This document shows positions 27,413 to 35,518 of a DNA stretch of 64,000 bases, in pieces (the first letter of the stretch is position 1; each line of letters begins with the position of its first letter). The notes below the pieces were generated by a model. The model ran no database searches and was not told the DNA's origin. It was given only the letters and a program-made list of their open reading frames with translations. Made by a program: the position numbers and the translations under genes. Where the stretch lies: positions 434,001 to 498,000 of the forward strand of contig WKKR01000001.1 in NCBI GenBank assembly GCA_009684525.1. The letters are read 5' to 3'. Source of the stretch: Geobacter sp. Its GTDB lineage: Bacteria; Desulfobacterota; Desulfuromonadia; Geobacterales; DSM-12255.

Positions 27413-28926
27413 TACGAAACCCTTTCCCGGAATATGGCGCCGTAGCGGCTGAGCATGAGATCGCGGGAATAGTCGTGTTCTACCCGCCCGATGGCCGCAG
27501 ACTGGGCGCCTTGCCAGGCGGCCGGGTCCGAGAGGAGCCGGAGCGCCGCATCTGCAAGGGCCTGTGGATTGTTGATCTCCACAACCTCTCCGGCAGCCCC
27601 GAAGGAGTCCCCCCCTCCCCCACTGCCGAACACAAGTTGCCGACAGGCCCCCACGTCGGTGGTCACTGCAGGCAATCCGGCGGCAAAAGCCTCCAGAACC
27701 ACCAGTGGCAGCCCCTCGCTGATGGAGCTGAGCAGCAGGAGACCGGCAGACGGATATACATCTACCGGGTCCATGAAACCACGGAAGGTTATCCGGTCGG
27801 TCACTGCCAGGCTTTCTGCAAGCGCCGTGCACTCGTCGAAATAGGTCGGGTCCTCCTCGACTGGACCGACGATCCATCCTTCAACGTTGGGCAGATGGTT
27901 GGCCATGATCCGGATGGATCTGATGAATGTCTTGACGTCCTTGATCTGCACCACCCTGCCGACAAGACAGAGGATGGGAGGTGCAGTGTCGGAACGACGG
28001 CTGCGAAGCGGCGCATAATGCTCGATGTCCACACCGTTGGGGATGACACGGGTTTTCTCTTCGGGTGCGCCATCCAGGATCTGTCGCTCTCGGGCGCCCT
28101 CATACAGGGAAACGATGAGATCGGACGATTCGTAGCAGAGCCGCCCCATGGTTTCGAAAAATCGGATCCACAACTCCCGGAAATAGCTGACCTCAGAAGG
28201 ATCACGCTGGAATGCATTCCGGTTGTCACGTATCCAGTCGCTATGAAAGATATCGATGCGGCGTTCCTTGGTGTAAATCCCATGCTCACTCAAAAGCAGT
28301 GGTCTGCCGGTTCGCTGATGCAGCAGTGCGCCGAGGAAACCGGCATAGCCGGTGGAAACCGTATGATAAATCCGGGCAGGTATCATCCCTGCTGCTATGG
28401 ATGCCATCTGCCATATGGGCGCATGCATGTTTCGCACGGTCCAGAAGAAATCGACAAATGATGGATCGCTGCAGTGCTCACGGTAGAGGTCCGTGATCAT
28501 CTGCCACGACTGCTCGGAATAGAGGAACTGCGCGAAATCGACCCCTGCGTCCCGGTCCAGGAAGTAATCGGGTTGTAGCAGGCGATGGTCGAACAGCTTC
28601 TCGCCACCGCTTCGGAACCAGTCGTGCAGCTGGCGCATGGCGGAGAATGCCGGGGGATTCCCCTTTTGCGGCTCGATGCGGGGCTGCTGCTGCCCTCCCT
28701 GCAGATACCACGCCTCCAGATGGACCAGGTTTTCGGGCAGTTCGTACTTGAGCCCGCTGTAATCCTCGGCCCGGCTCCCCAGGAACACCGCTCCGAAGCG
28801 ATATTCCGGAAAACCGCGGATCATCTGGTTCACCCAACTGGAAACACCGCCGCTCACATAGGGGAAGGTCCCCTCAAGGAGGAGCATGATATCGACGCTT
28901 TCGGCCGTTGGGAATCGTTCCGTCAT
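27412..28926 (-). CDS. pelF: Pel polysaccharide glycosyltransferase PelF
   Basis: A 504-residue cytoplasmic GT4-type glycosyltransferase that polymerises the Pel polymer from UDP-sugars. The N-terminal motif EGTFPYVSGGVSSWVNQ, the donor-binding GRVVQIKDVKTFIRS (Arg and Lys, near residue 310) and the EX7E motif in SEGLPLVVLEAF (near 405) are all present. It overlaps pelE by four bases and pelG by one, so the cytoplasmic/inner-membrane module is made as a coupled set. Confidence 0.96.
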   Translation of the reverse strand: MTERFPTAESVDIMLLLEGTFPYVSGGVSSWVNQMIRGFPEYRFGAVFLGSRAEDYSGLKYELPENLVHLEAWYLQGGQQQPRIEPQKGNPPAFSAMRQLHDWFRSGGEKLFDHRLLQPDYFLDRDAGVDFAQFLYSEQSWQMITDLYREHCSDPSFVDFFWTVRNMHAPIWQMASIAAGMIPARIYHTVSTGYAGFLGALLHQRTGRPLLLSEHGIYTKERRIDIFHSDWIRDNRNAFQRDPSEVSYFRELWIRFFETMGRLCYESSDLIVSLYEGARERQILDGAPEEKTRVIPNGVDIEHYAPLRSRRSDTAPPILCLVGRVVQIKDVKTFIRSIRIMANHLPNVEGWIVGPVEEDPTYFDECTALAESLAVTDRITFRGFMDPVDVYPSAGLLLLSSISEGLPLVVLEAFAAGLPAVTTDVGACRQLVFGSGGGGDSFGAAGEVVEINNPQALADAALRLLSDPAAWQGAQSAAIGRVEHDYSRDLMLSRYGAIFRERVS

Positions 28927-29924
28927 GTCGCATCCTGCCAGAAGCGGACTACATGCCCGATCCCCGGCTTGTGGCGAAGGGTGGAGTCCAAGTCGAAGAT
29001 GGAGCGCAATGCCTTGAAATCGCGCCGAACAAAGGCCAGTTCCGCCAGATATGGCAGGATGCGGTCGGGGTGCGCCCCCTGCTCAAGGGCGGCACTGGCT
29101 GCGGCCTCAGCCTTCTCCACATCGCCCCGGAGGAGGTGGATGCGCCCCTTCAGCGCGGTGAGCGCCGAATCCTCGCCAATAAGCCCAAGAGCCCGGTCGG
29201 CATAGGTGAGCGCCTGCTGGACAAAGAATTCGTGCAGTTCGTCGCGGGCCAGTTCATTATAGACGATCTCCCAGTAGGAGAATGCCAGGCGGCGGCAGAG
29301 AGCACCCTGCTCACTCCTGTCCATGCAGGCCTTCAGAGAGACAAGCGCCTCGGTGATGTCTGCACTGATCAGCTTTTCCCGCTGGTCGAAGATGGCGACG
29401 GCCAGCAGGCGGATCTCGTCGTCTGGGTCTGCGGATGCCAGTTGCAACAGCCGGCTGGAATTGCCCCCCTCCAGGGAACCGACCGAGAGGAGTGCTTTCA
29501 GGCGGAGATCCCGCGAGACCAGGTCGTTGGAAAGGCGTGACCATGCCCCTCCCTCCCCCATTACCGGAGGGGTATAACCGCTCTCTGCCACGAAATCGGG
29601 CACCGGAACAGCGGAAAACTCCGCCCGCTCGCCGGTCTTCAGGAAGAAACGGAAATAGATGAGGGATACGAGCATCCCGAACGCCCCGAACAGAGGGATA
29701 CAGAAGGAAAAACAGAAAAACAGCGCAAAGATTGCCCGCTGCCTGCCGCTATAGCGGCTGGGGAGCAGCATGGTCATGAACAGGGCAAAGGAGAAGCTTG
29801 CGGCTCCATGGGTGAGGAAAAAAATGCTGACGCGCTCCCAGAGCGGCAGTGTCAGAAACATCGCTGCAAGGGCAGCCAGTTCCCCGACTATGCCCATAAC
29901 CAGGAGTTTTGCGCTGCCGTTCAT
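28923..29924 (-). CDS. pelE: Pel inner-membrane TPR scaffold PelE
   Basis: A 333-residue protein with two or three N-terminal membrane segments (about 8-30 and 35-100) followed by a cytoplasmic helical region with TPR-like repeats (about 190-310). PelE joins PelD and PelG in the inner-membrane synthase complex and helps hold PelF. Sequence is poorly conserved in this family, so the call leans on order, topology and length. The start overlaps pelD and the stop overlaps pelF by four bases each. Confidence 0.88.
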   Translation of the reverse strand: MNGSAKLLVMGIVGELAALAAMFLTLPLWERVSIFFLTHGAASFSFALFMTMLLPSRYSGRQRAIFALFFCFSFCIPLFGAFGMLVSLIYFRFFLKTGERAEFSAVPVPDFVAESGYTPPVMGEGGAWSRLSNDLVSRDLRLKALLSVGSLEGGNSSRLLQLASADPDDEIRLLAVAIFDQREKLISADITEALVSLKACMDRSEQGALCRRLAFSYWEIVYNELARDELHEFFVQQALTYADRALGLIGEDSALTALKGRIHLLRGDVEKAEAAASAALEQGAHPDRILPYLAELAFVRRDFKALRSIFDLDSTLRHKPGIGHVVRFWQDAT

Positions 29925-31228
29925 GACGCCTCCTGCAGAAGTTCGACAAGGAGCTTTTGCGGCTCATCGGAAGTCACCAACCTGGAACGGAAACGGAGTC
30001 CGTCCTGGTCGAACGACAGCCCGTAGTTCTTGCGGAGTACCTCCCGCATGCGCGTCTTGAACCCCTCCACTCCTGCCGGTCCCGAGAAGGGCATCAGGGT
30101 GACAAACTGGACCAGATCCGGGGTGTTGTGGCGCCATGAATGGTCCAGCCCCCGCTGCAGACGTTCCATCCTGACGCAGATCTCGTCCTGGCGCGGCCCC
30201 TGCGGAACCTCGATGACCACCAGGACGCTCCCGATCTCCAGGTCCTTTCGGAGATGTACCATCTTGGCCAGTTCAGCCGCAAACATGACCGGGCAGTCAG
30301 GGAAGACCGCCAGGACCTCCTGCGTAACCCCTGCGGCACCGGCATGATCGGCAAAATAGGTGAGTATCACGGCCATGATCTGCAGGGTCTCCCGTTCCAG
30401 GGCGAGAAACGGCATGTCGGAAATGAGCAGGATGCCGGGCAGGTCGCCACTGCTGGTCCTGATGGGTGCGGCAACGAGGTAGGAACTCCGCTCGTCGGGA
30501 GCCAGGCGGTTCACTGCCTGATAGATCGTATTTCCCGATTCCAGGGCGGAGCTGAGCAACAGATCGCTCCGCTCCAGCGGTGCACCGCGTCCGCAGGAGG
30601 CCAGAACCTGGTCACTGACCCGGCCGTCGACACATGGGTAGATAGCGGCGCTCCCGAGTCTGCAGTAATGGACCAGGATCGCCATCAACGCACGTGCGGT
30701 CCGCTCGTTCAGCTCTCCCCCTTCCCTTGCCAGGAGCCCGCGCAGTTCGGTCATCGCCCCCCGCAGCGTTACCGGTCTGCTGATCAGGTTCTGCTCCAGG
30801 CGGTCATGGGAGAGCCGCACCATGAAATAGGCCTTGGAGAGCTGCTCGAACCGTTCGCCGGCATGGCTCCCGAGCAGGGTGGCCCTCCGCAGACGCTTGT
30901 TCCAGACGGAACTGAACTGGCCGCTGATCAGGACCGTCAGGAGTCCTCCCAGGATATACCCGGTGGGGAGCTGCGCGGAAGTCCCTCCTTCCCAGATCAG
31001 GGTCAGCAGTGCGCCAACCAGGAGAAAGGCAGAGGTCATCCCCGCGGCAATGCCGTAGCGGAGCGAGAGCAGGAGCGGCGCTATCCAGGGCCAGGGGAAC
31101 TGCCCCTGGACGAAGAACGGATCGAGAGGATTGAGATAGCGGCAGAACAGGAACAGGCCACAGGTGATAACCGCCACCTCCAGCCACTTCTCGACCCTGA
31201 AAAAGAGGTTCTTGACCTGCTCGTTCAT
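29921..31228 (-). CDS. pelD: Pel c-di-GMP receptor PelD
   Basis: A 435-residue inner-membrane protein with four N-terminal helices (about 15-110), a GAF domain (about 150-300) and a degenerate GGDEF domain (about 300-435). The inhibitory-site motif RxxD that binds cyclic di-GMP in Pseudomonas PelD is visible as RGLD near residue 360, in RLQRGLDHSW. The GGDEF active-site signature is absent, as in all PelD. This makes the pel operon post-translationally c-di-GMP dependent. ATG 31228 overlaps the pelC stop (ATGA). Confidence 0.93.
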   Translation of the reverse strand: MNEQVKNLFFRVEKWLEVAVITCGLFLFCRYLNPLDPFFVQGQFPWPWIAPLLLSLRYGIAAGMTSAFLLVGALLTLIWEGGTSAQLPTGYILGGLLTVLISGQFSSVWNKRLRRATLLGSHAGERFEQLSKAYFMVRLSHDRLEQNLISRPVTLRGAMTELRGLLAREGGELNERTARALMAILVHYCRLGSAAIYPCVDGRVSDQVLASCGRGAPLERSDLLLSSALESGNTIYQAVNRLAPDERSSYLVAAPIRTSSGDLPGILLISDMPFLALERETLQIMAVILTYFADHAGAAGVTQEVLAVFPDCPVMFAAELAKMVHLRKDLEIGSVLVVIEVPQGPRQDEICVRMERLQRGLDHSWRHNTPDLVQFVTLMPFSGPAGVEGFKTRMREVLRKNYGLSFDQDGLRFRSRLVTSDEPQKLLVELLQEAS

Positions 31229-31743
31229 TGCACCGGCATCATGTTGATCATGCTGGCGATCACCTGCTGAGCAACGGCACTCACCGCATCGCGGCTCCAG
31301 CCGCTCTTGCCCGCCGTGGCGCTCCAGACCACTTTCCCACTGGGGAGATCGACGACCTGCAGGGTCAGCCCCGCCACCGGCTCGCCGTCCAGGCCGACCT
31401 TGTAGCGCCATTCGTTGACCACACCGTTCACCACGTAGCGAACATTGTGCAGGCGTGCCCAGGCAAGAGCCTCGGCATGGCGTTTCACGCCACGATCAAG
31501 TACCGGCTCATCCTCTTTGCCGCTCGGCTGGTACTGTTCCACACGGCCGAACCCTTCGGCCAGGAGCAGGGCCGTCGTGACCGCTTCTGCGCGCTCAGCG
31601 GCATAGGGCGTTTCGGTGTTGTTGACGAACGGAAGCACCGCCCATGACTCGGAGCGGGCAAGCGGTCCGCCCCCTCCCTGGTGCAGTGTGGTGCAGCCCG
31701 TGAACCCCAGGGCCAGGACAAGGATGAAAAGCATGTTGCGCAT
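31225..31743 (-). CDS. pelC: Pel outer-membrane-associated lipoprotein PelC
   Basis: A 172-residue lipoprotein, exactly the length of Pseudomonas PelC. The signal peptide ends in a lipobox LGFTGC followed by TTL. The mature domain starts SWAVLPFVNNTETPYAAERA, typical of the PelC/ABC-type fold. PelC assembles as a ring on the periplasmic face of the outer membrane beneath the PelB channel. I start at ATG 31743, which has AAAGGA upstream; the earlier in-frame codon would add 15 charged residues before the signal peptide. Confidence 0.93.
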   Translation of the reverse strand: MRNMLFILVLALGFTGCTTLHQGGGGPLARSESWAVLPFVNNTETPYAAERAEAVTTALLLAEGFGRVEQYQPSGKEDEPVLDRGVKRHAEALAWARLHNVRYVVNGVVNEWRYKVGLDGEPVAGLTLQVVDLPSGKVVWSATAGKSGWSRDAVSAVAQQVIASMINMMPVQ

Positions 31744-31784
31744 GATACGGTCCTTTCCGCGCGGGGAGCAACTCTCCCCGGCTC

Positions 31785-34610
31785 TCAATTGAAATAGTAA
31801 CGGTATTGCATCTCCAGGAGCGAATTGAGATCACTGCTGCCGAACCTGCCGCTGTCCTGGGCAACGCCGAAGATCAGGCGGTCGTAGCCGATCAGAGGGC
31901 CTGCCAGCCCGATATCGTAATGGAAGCCGACCCCGGATTCGCTGTTCCAGAGCAGATCAGCGGAGCCGTACGGCTGCCAGCAGCGGCTGTATCCTTCACG
32001 CGCCGAACTCCCCACGGCAGTGCCGATGCCGACCTGCACAAAGCTGTGCGGCACAAAGTAGCCGCTGTCCGGGACGGAGCCGGCCGGCTGCAAGAGATAG
32101 GTCTCTCCTTCCGGAGCGCCGGTTCGGGAGTACTGGTAACCGCCGGCAAAGCCCCGCACGAGCAGATCGGGGTAGGCGACGGAGAGCCGATGCACCGCTT
32201 CGGCCTCTATCGATCCGCCATTGCCCAGCTCGCGCCGCCACTGGTCGCGCAGGGAATAAACAGATCCGCGCCACGAAAGGGTGTCCCGCCCCGACAACTG
32301 ATGCGTTATCCCGATGGTGAGCCGGTCCTTGAGGCCGCCGATCTGCAGCGGCGCCGTCTCTTCCGCCAGGCCGGACCAGTCTGCCGAAAGTTCTAGCGAC
32401 AGCGTGGACGAAAGCCGGTAATCCGCATCCAGCCCGACAAAGGCAAAGGAGTTCAACGAGCTTCTGCCGCCGACGCTGACGCTGGCCCTTCCCTGCCCGA
32501 ACAAGGTCGACAGACTCAACTGCCCCGCTACATCCCGGTCGGGCATGGTACCAACGACATCATCCTTCAACGTGCCGAAGCCGGTGTAGGAAAACCTGCC
32601 CGCCAGGGAATAGCGATTGGTGAGCGGGCGGGAGACCTGCTCGGCCGTCTGGATGAAACCGATTCCGCCCCGGTCCATGAGGCGCAACCCGGCCGATGCC
32701 TGGGAGGGATGGGCAACGGCCAGTTCGCGGAACTGGAGATCGAGGAGTTCGTCCTCGGGATTGCGATCGAACCGATTGAAGGCATGATCGGCAGCAAGAG
32801 GGAACTGGCCGGTCCGGCGGGCTCCCTCTATAGCATCCCGGTAGGGAAGCCGTTCAAGATCCTTCTGGAGCAAATCTGCGATGGCTGTCGTGTCGTTCTC
32901 CTCCAGAGCCAGGGAAAGCTGTGCCCACCGGGGTTGCCGGGCGAGAAGACCGAACCGGCGCAGACGCCACAACCGCGCATAATCGTTCCGTTCGGTGGAG
33001 AGCGCCCAGGCGACCAGCAGTTCACGGGTGGCACCATTGCCGCTGTCGTCGGCAAGCAGCTTGCCGAATGCGGCATCCGTGGCATCCCCCGGATTGAGCA
33101 AAAGCAGGAGTCGTGTCTTTAAGAGCGGCCGTTCGGGCTCTTTTCCCCCCCCTGTGCCCCCGGCGCCGACCTGGCGTACCAGAAGCAGGGCCCGCAACCG
33201 TTCCCGGTAGGCGGAATCGGCCATATGGGCCTGATCGAGCAGCTCGGCGTAATCTGCCAGCCAGAGCGGGTCGTCTCGCCGCTGGTGGTAATTGAGCCGG
33301 TAATAATCCAGTGCACGACGATAATCTCCCAGCCACGCATAGGCCGCTCCCAACGGATCGAGCAGTTCGGGCTTACCACGGAAGCGGTAACGGAAGAGCT
33401 CTGCCGTTTCCCGCAACTCTTCGGTCTTTTCCAGATCGATGAGCAGCCAGAGATAACCGGCAGCCACCTCGGCATTGCCCGGTTCCAGTGCCAGGGCCTG
33501 CTGATAGGAGTGCAGGCTTTTTCCCGTCCTGCCGGCCTGGCGGTAGAGCCGGGAGCGGAGTTGCCAGGCGTAACCGCTCCTGGCAAGGGCCGATCGCTGC
33601 TGCTCATCAAGATTGCCCACGAATGCCAACAGTTCGTCATGACGTCCGAGCGCCAGCCCGGCTTCGACGGCAGCAACAAAGTAATACTCTTTCCGGAAGC
33701 GCTGCCACCCTTCGCGCGCAGTGGCATAGGCCCGCTCCGGGTCATGTTGCAGATAATAGGTCACCATCCGCTGATAGTCATCTTCGCGGCCCGCCCCACC
33801 TGCAATGAGCTGCGACGAGGCATTGACCGCGCAGGCGCCATCCTGCATCGCCCAGCAGAGATCGCTCAAGGTCATCCAGAAGTCGGTATCTGCGGGTTTG
33901 GCACTTGCCGCGCCTTCCTGCAGGCTCCGACAGGCAGCCGCAATGTCCCCCGTCCCATAGAGGAGCCTGCTGCGAAGCATGGCAAGCGGCACGGTCACCG
34001 GGTATTCATGGGCATAGAGGTCCACTCCCTTGACGGATGCAGCGGGATTGCCGGTAGATTCGTAGAGCCGGGCCAGGAGTTCGAGCACTTCGCGCCGATA
34101 AGGGCCGTTCTGGTAACGTTTCAGGGTGGCGACAGCCTCTTCCGGCTCGCCCAGCGCCTCGACAACCTTTACGTATTCCCGGAGCGTGGCAGCATCGTTC
34201 CGCTTTTTCAGGCGAAGGGCCAAGAGCGGCTTGAGGCTCGCCTGATCGTTGATCCCCTCGGCAAGCGTAAGGGCCTGTTCCAAGGCTTTCGCATCACCGG
34301 CAGAAAGGGCCAGGTAGCTCAGGTGCACAAGGGCATCAGTGGTTCGGGATCGCCAGAGTGCAGCCTGTACGGCTCTTCGGCGCCAGAGAGTGTCGCGGGG
34401 CCGCGCTTTCAACGCAGCTTCGGCGAGCCGAAAGGCATCATCGGCATTGTTGTTGGCAAGAAACACCTTGTATGCCAGTTCGTAGAGCTCATGCTCAAAG
34501 GGGGCTCCGATCGCAGCCTCGGCAATCTCAGAAGCCGTTGATTCGGCGTGCGCCGGGCCAGAGGCCAGAACGCAGAGCGCAAGTGCCGGCAAGAGCAGGG
34601 CGGGACGCAT
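31785..34610 (-). CDS. pelB: PelB outer-membrane channel, C-terminal half (TPR superhelix and beta-barrel)
   Basis: This 941-residue protein corresponds to the larger C-terminal part of PelB. It has its own signal peptide (MRPALLLPALALCVLASGPAHA), about 600 residues of TPR-like helices, and a C-terminal beta-barrel (about 640-941, alternating aromatic/polar strands, last residues YRYYFN as in many outer-membrane proteins). It should export Pel across the outer membrane. Pseudomonas PelB is one chain of about 1190 residues; here it is encoded by two genes that overlap as ATGA. The separate signal peptide shows this is a real split, not a sequencing frameshift. Confidence 0.88.
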   Translation of the reverse strand: MRPALLLPALALCVLASGPAHAESTASEIAEAAIGAPFEHELYELAYKVFLANNNADDAFRLAEAALKARPRDTLWRRRAVQAALWRSRTTDALVHLSYLALSAGDAKALEQALTLAEGINDQASLKPLLALRLKKRNDAATLREYVKVVEALGEPEEAVATLKRYQNGPYRREVLELLARLYESTGNPAASVKGVDLYAHEYPVTVPLAMLRSRLLYGTGDIAAACRSLQEGAASAKPADTDFWMTLSDLCWAMQDGACAVNASSQLIAGGAGREDDYQRMVTYYLQHDPERAYATAREGWQRFRKEYYFVAAVEAGLALGRHDELLAFVGNLDEQQRSALARSGYAWQLRSRLYRQAGRTGKSLHSYQQALALEPGNAEVAAGYLWLLIDLEKTEELRETAELFRYRFRGKPELLDPLGAAYAWLGDYRRALDYYRLNYHQRRDDPLWLADYAELLDQAHMADSAYRERLRALLLVRQVGAGGTGGGKEPERPLLKTRLLLLLNPGDATDAAFGKLLADDSGNGATRELLVAWALSTERNDYARLWRLRRFGLLARQPRWAQLSLALEENDTTAIADLLQKDLERLPYRDAIEGARRTGQFPLAADHAFNRFDRNPEDELLDLQFRELAVAHPSQASAGLRLMDRGGIGFIQTAEQVSRPLTNRYSLAGRFSYTGFGTLKDDVVGTMPDRDVAGQLSLSTLFGQGRASVSVGGRSSLNSFAFVGLDADYRLSSTLSLELSADWSGLAEETAPLQIGGLKDRLTIGITHQLSGRDTLSWRGSVYSLRDQWRRELGNGGSIEAEAVHRLSVAYPDLLVRGFAGGYQYSRTGAPEGETYLLQPAGSVPDSGYFVPHSFVQVGIGTAVGSSAREGYSRCWQPYGSADLLWNSESGVGFHYDIGLAGPLIGYDRLIFGVAQDSGRFGSSDLNSLLEMQYRYYFN

Positions 34611-35518
34611 CAGCCGTTCCCCCCTTCGGCCCGCGTCTTCTCGCCGAGTGCCCGTTTGACATATTCCTGCGCCTTTGCCGGCCGGTTCGCTGCCAGGGCG
34701 AGACGCGTGAGATAGATCAGGGTATCCCGATCGACCTGGATGGCGCCCATGTACTGGTCGGCTGCCGCCAGCGCCTCTTCCACCAGGTTCCCCGCCTGCA
34801 GTGTCCGCACCCCTTTCAGATAGAGACGCCGTCGCTGCAACTGATCCGGCTCGCTCGCCATGGCGTCGAAGTAGAGTTGAGCGCTCTTCCGGTAGTCACC
34901 AGCCGCCAGAGCCGATTCAGGGGTCTCTTCCGACGGCAGGTTCGGGATGTCGAGACGGGAGTTGGCAGTACCGTGCGGAGTCACCTTCCCTTCCAGGTAC
35001 GACAGCGCCTCGGCTGCGCCGGCAAAACGGGCCTGGCCGAGGTAACGACGGAGATCTTCGAGCGAACTGCCACTGCCGGCGAGCTGTCGCGCGGTCACGG
35101 AGAAATAGGCTTCCAGCACCTGGCGATTCGGTGCGTTGGCCGGAGTCTCCCGCAAAAGCCCCTGCAGGATCACCAGGCGGAGTTCCAGGCAGTGCCGCTG
35201 CTGCGAAGGGGGGAGATGGGCTGCCGCCAGGTCCAGAACCGGCAGCGCCGAGGAAAATCGCTTTGCCGCAACCAGAGCCTCTGCATAACTGAGCTGCAGT
35301 GCGCCGTCATTGGGGCGAATGCCGGCCAGTGCCCTCAGGTAGTGCATGGCAACCGGGCTCCCCAGTTCGCCAGTCCGGAGCAGCGCCAGGATTTCACGTT
35401 CCGGATAGAGCACGACCAGGAGCAGTACAAAGGAGAGAAACATCCCTGCCACTGCCATGGGAGAGGCAAAGCGCTCCCGTTGGGCCGAAGTCCTATTTAC
35501 AGGTGAAAACCAGTTCAT
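34610..35518 (-). CDS. PelB N-terminal half: membrane-anchored TPR protein
   Basis: A 302-residue protein with one transmembrane segment near the N-terminus (about residues 20-40, AGMFLSFVLLLVVLY) and TPR-like helices behind it. In single-chain PelB the first 300 residues have this same make-up: a membrane anchor and periplasmic TPRs that bind PelA. Together with the 941-residue product the total (1243) is close to full PelB. It overlaps pelA by 26 bases and the C-terminal half by four. The assignment rests on position, topology and length; similarity in this region is too low to see by eye. Confidence 0.75.
   Translation of the reverse strand: MNWFSPVNRTSAQRERFASPMAVAGMFLSFVLLLVVLYPEREILALLRTGELGSPVAMHYLRALAGIRPNDGALQLSYAEALVAAKRFSSALPVLDLAAAHLPPSQQRHCLELRLVILQGLLRETPANAPNRQVLEAYFSVTARQLAGSGSSLEDLRRYLGQARFAGAAEALSYLEGKVTPHGTANSRLDIPNLPSEETPESALAAGDYRKSAQLYFDAMASEPDQLQRRRLYLKGVRTLQAGNLVEEALAAADQYMGAIQVDRDTLIYLTRLALAANRPAKAQEYVKRALGEKTRAEGGNG

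Noticed and set aside
34605-34615. A frameshift as the cause of the split pelB
   Set aside because: The downstream half begins with its own ATG and a good Sec signal peptide, overlapping as ATGA like the other pel genes; a frameshift would not create this.
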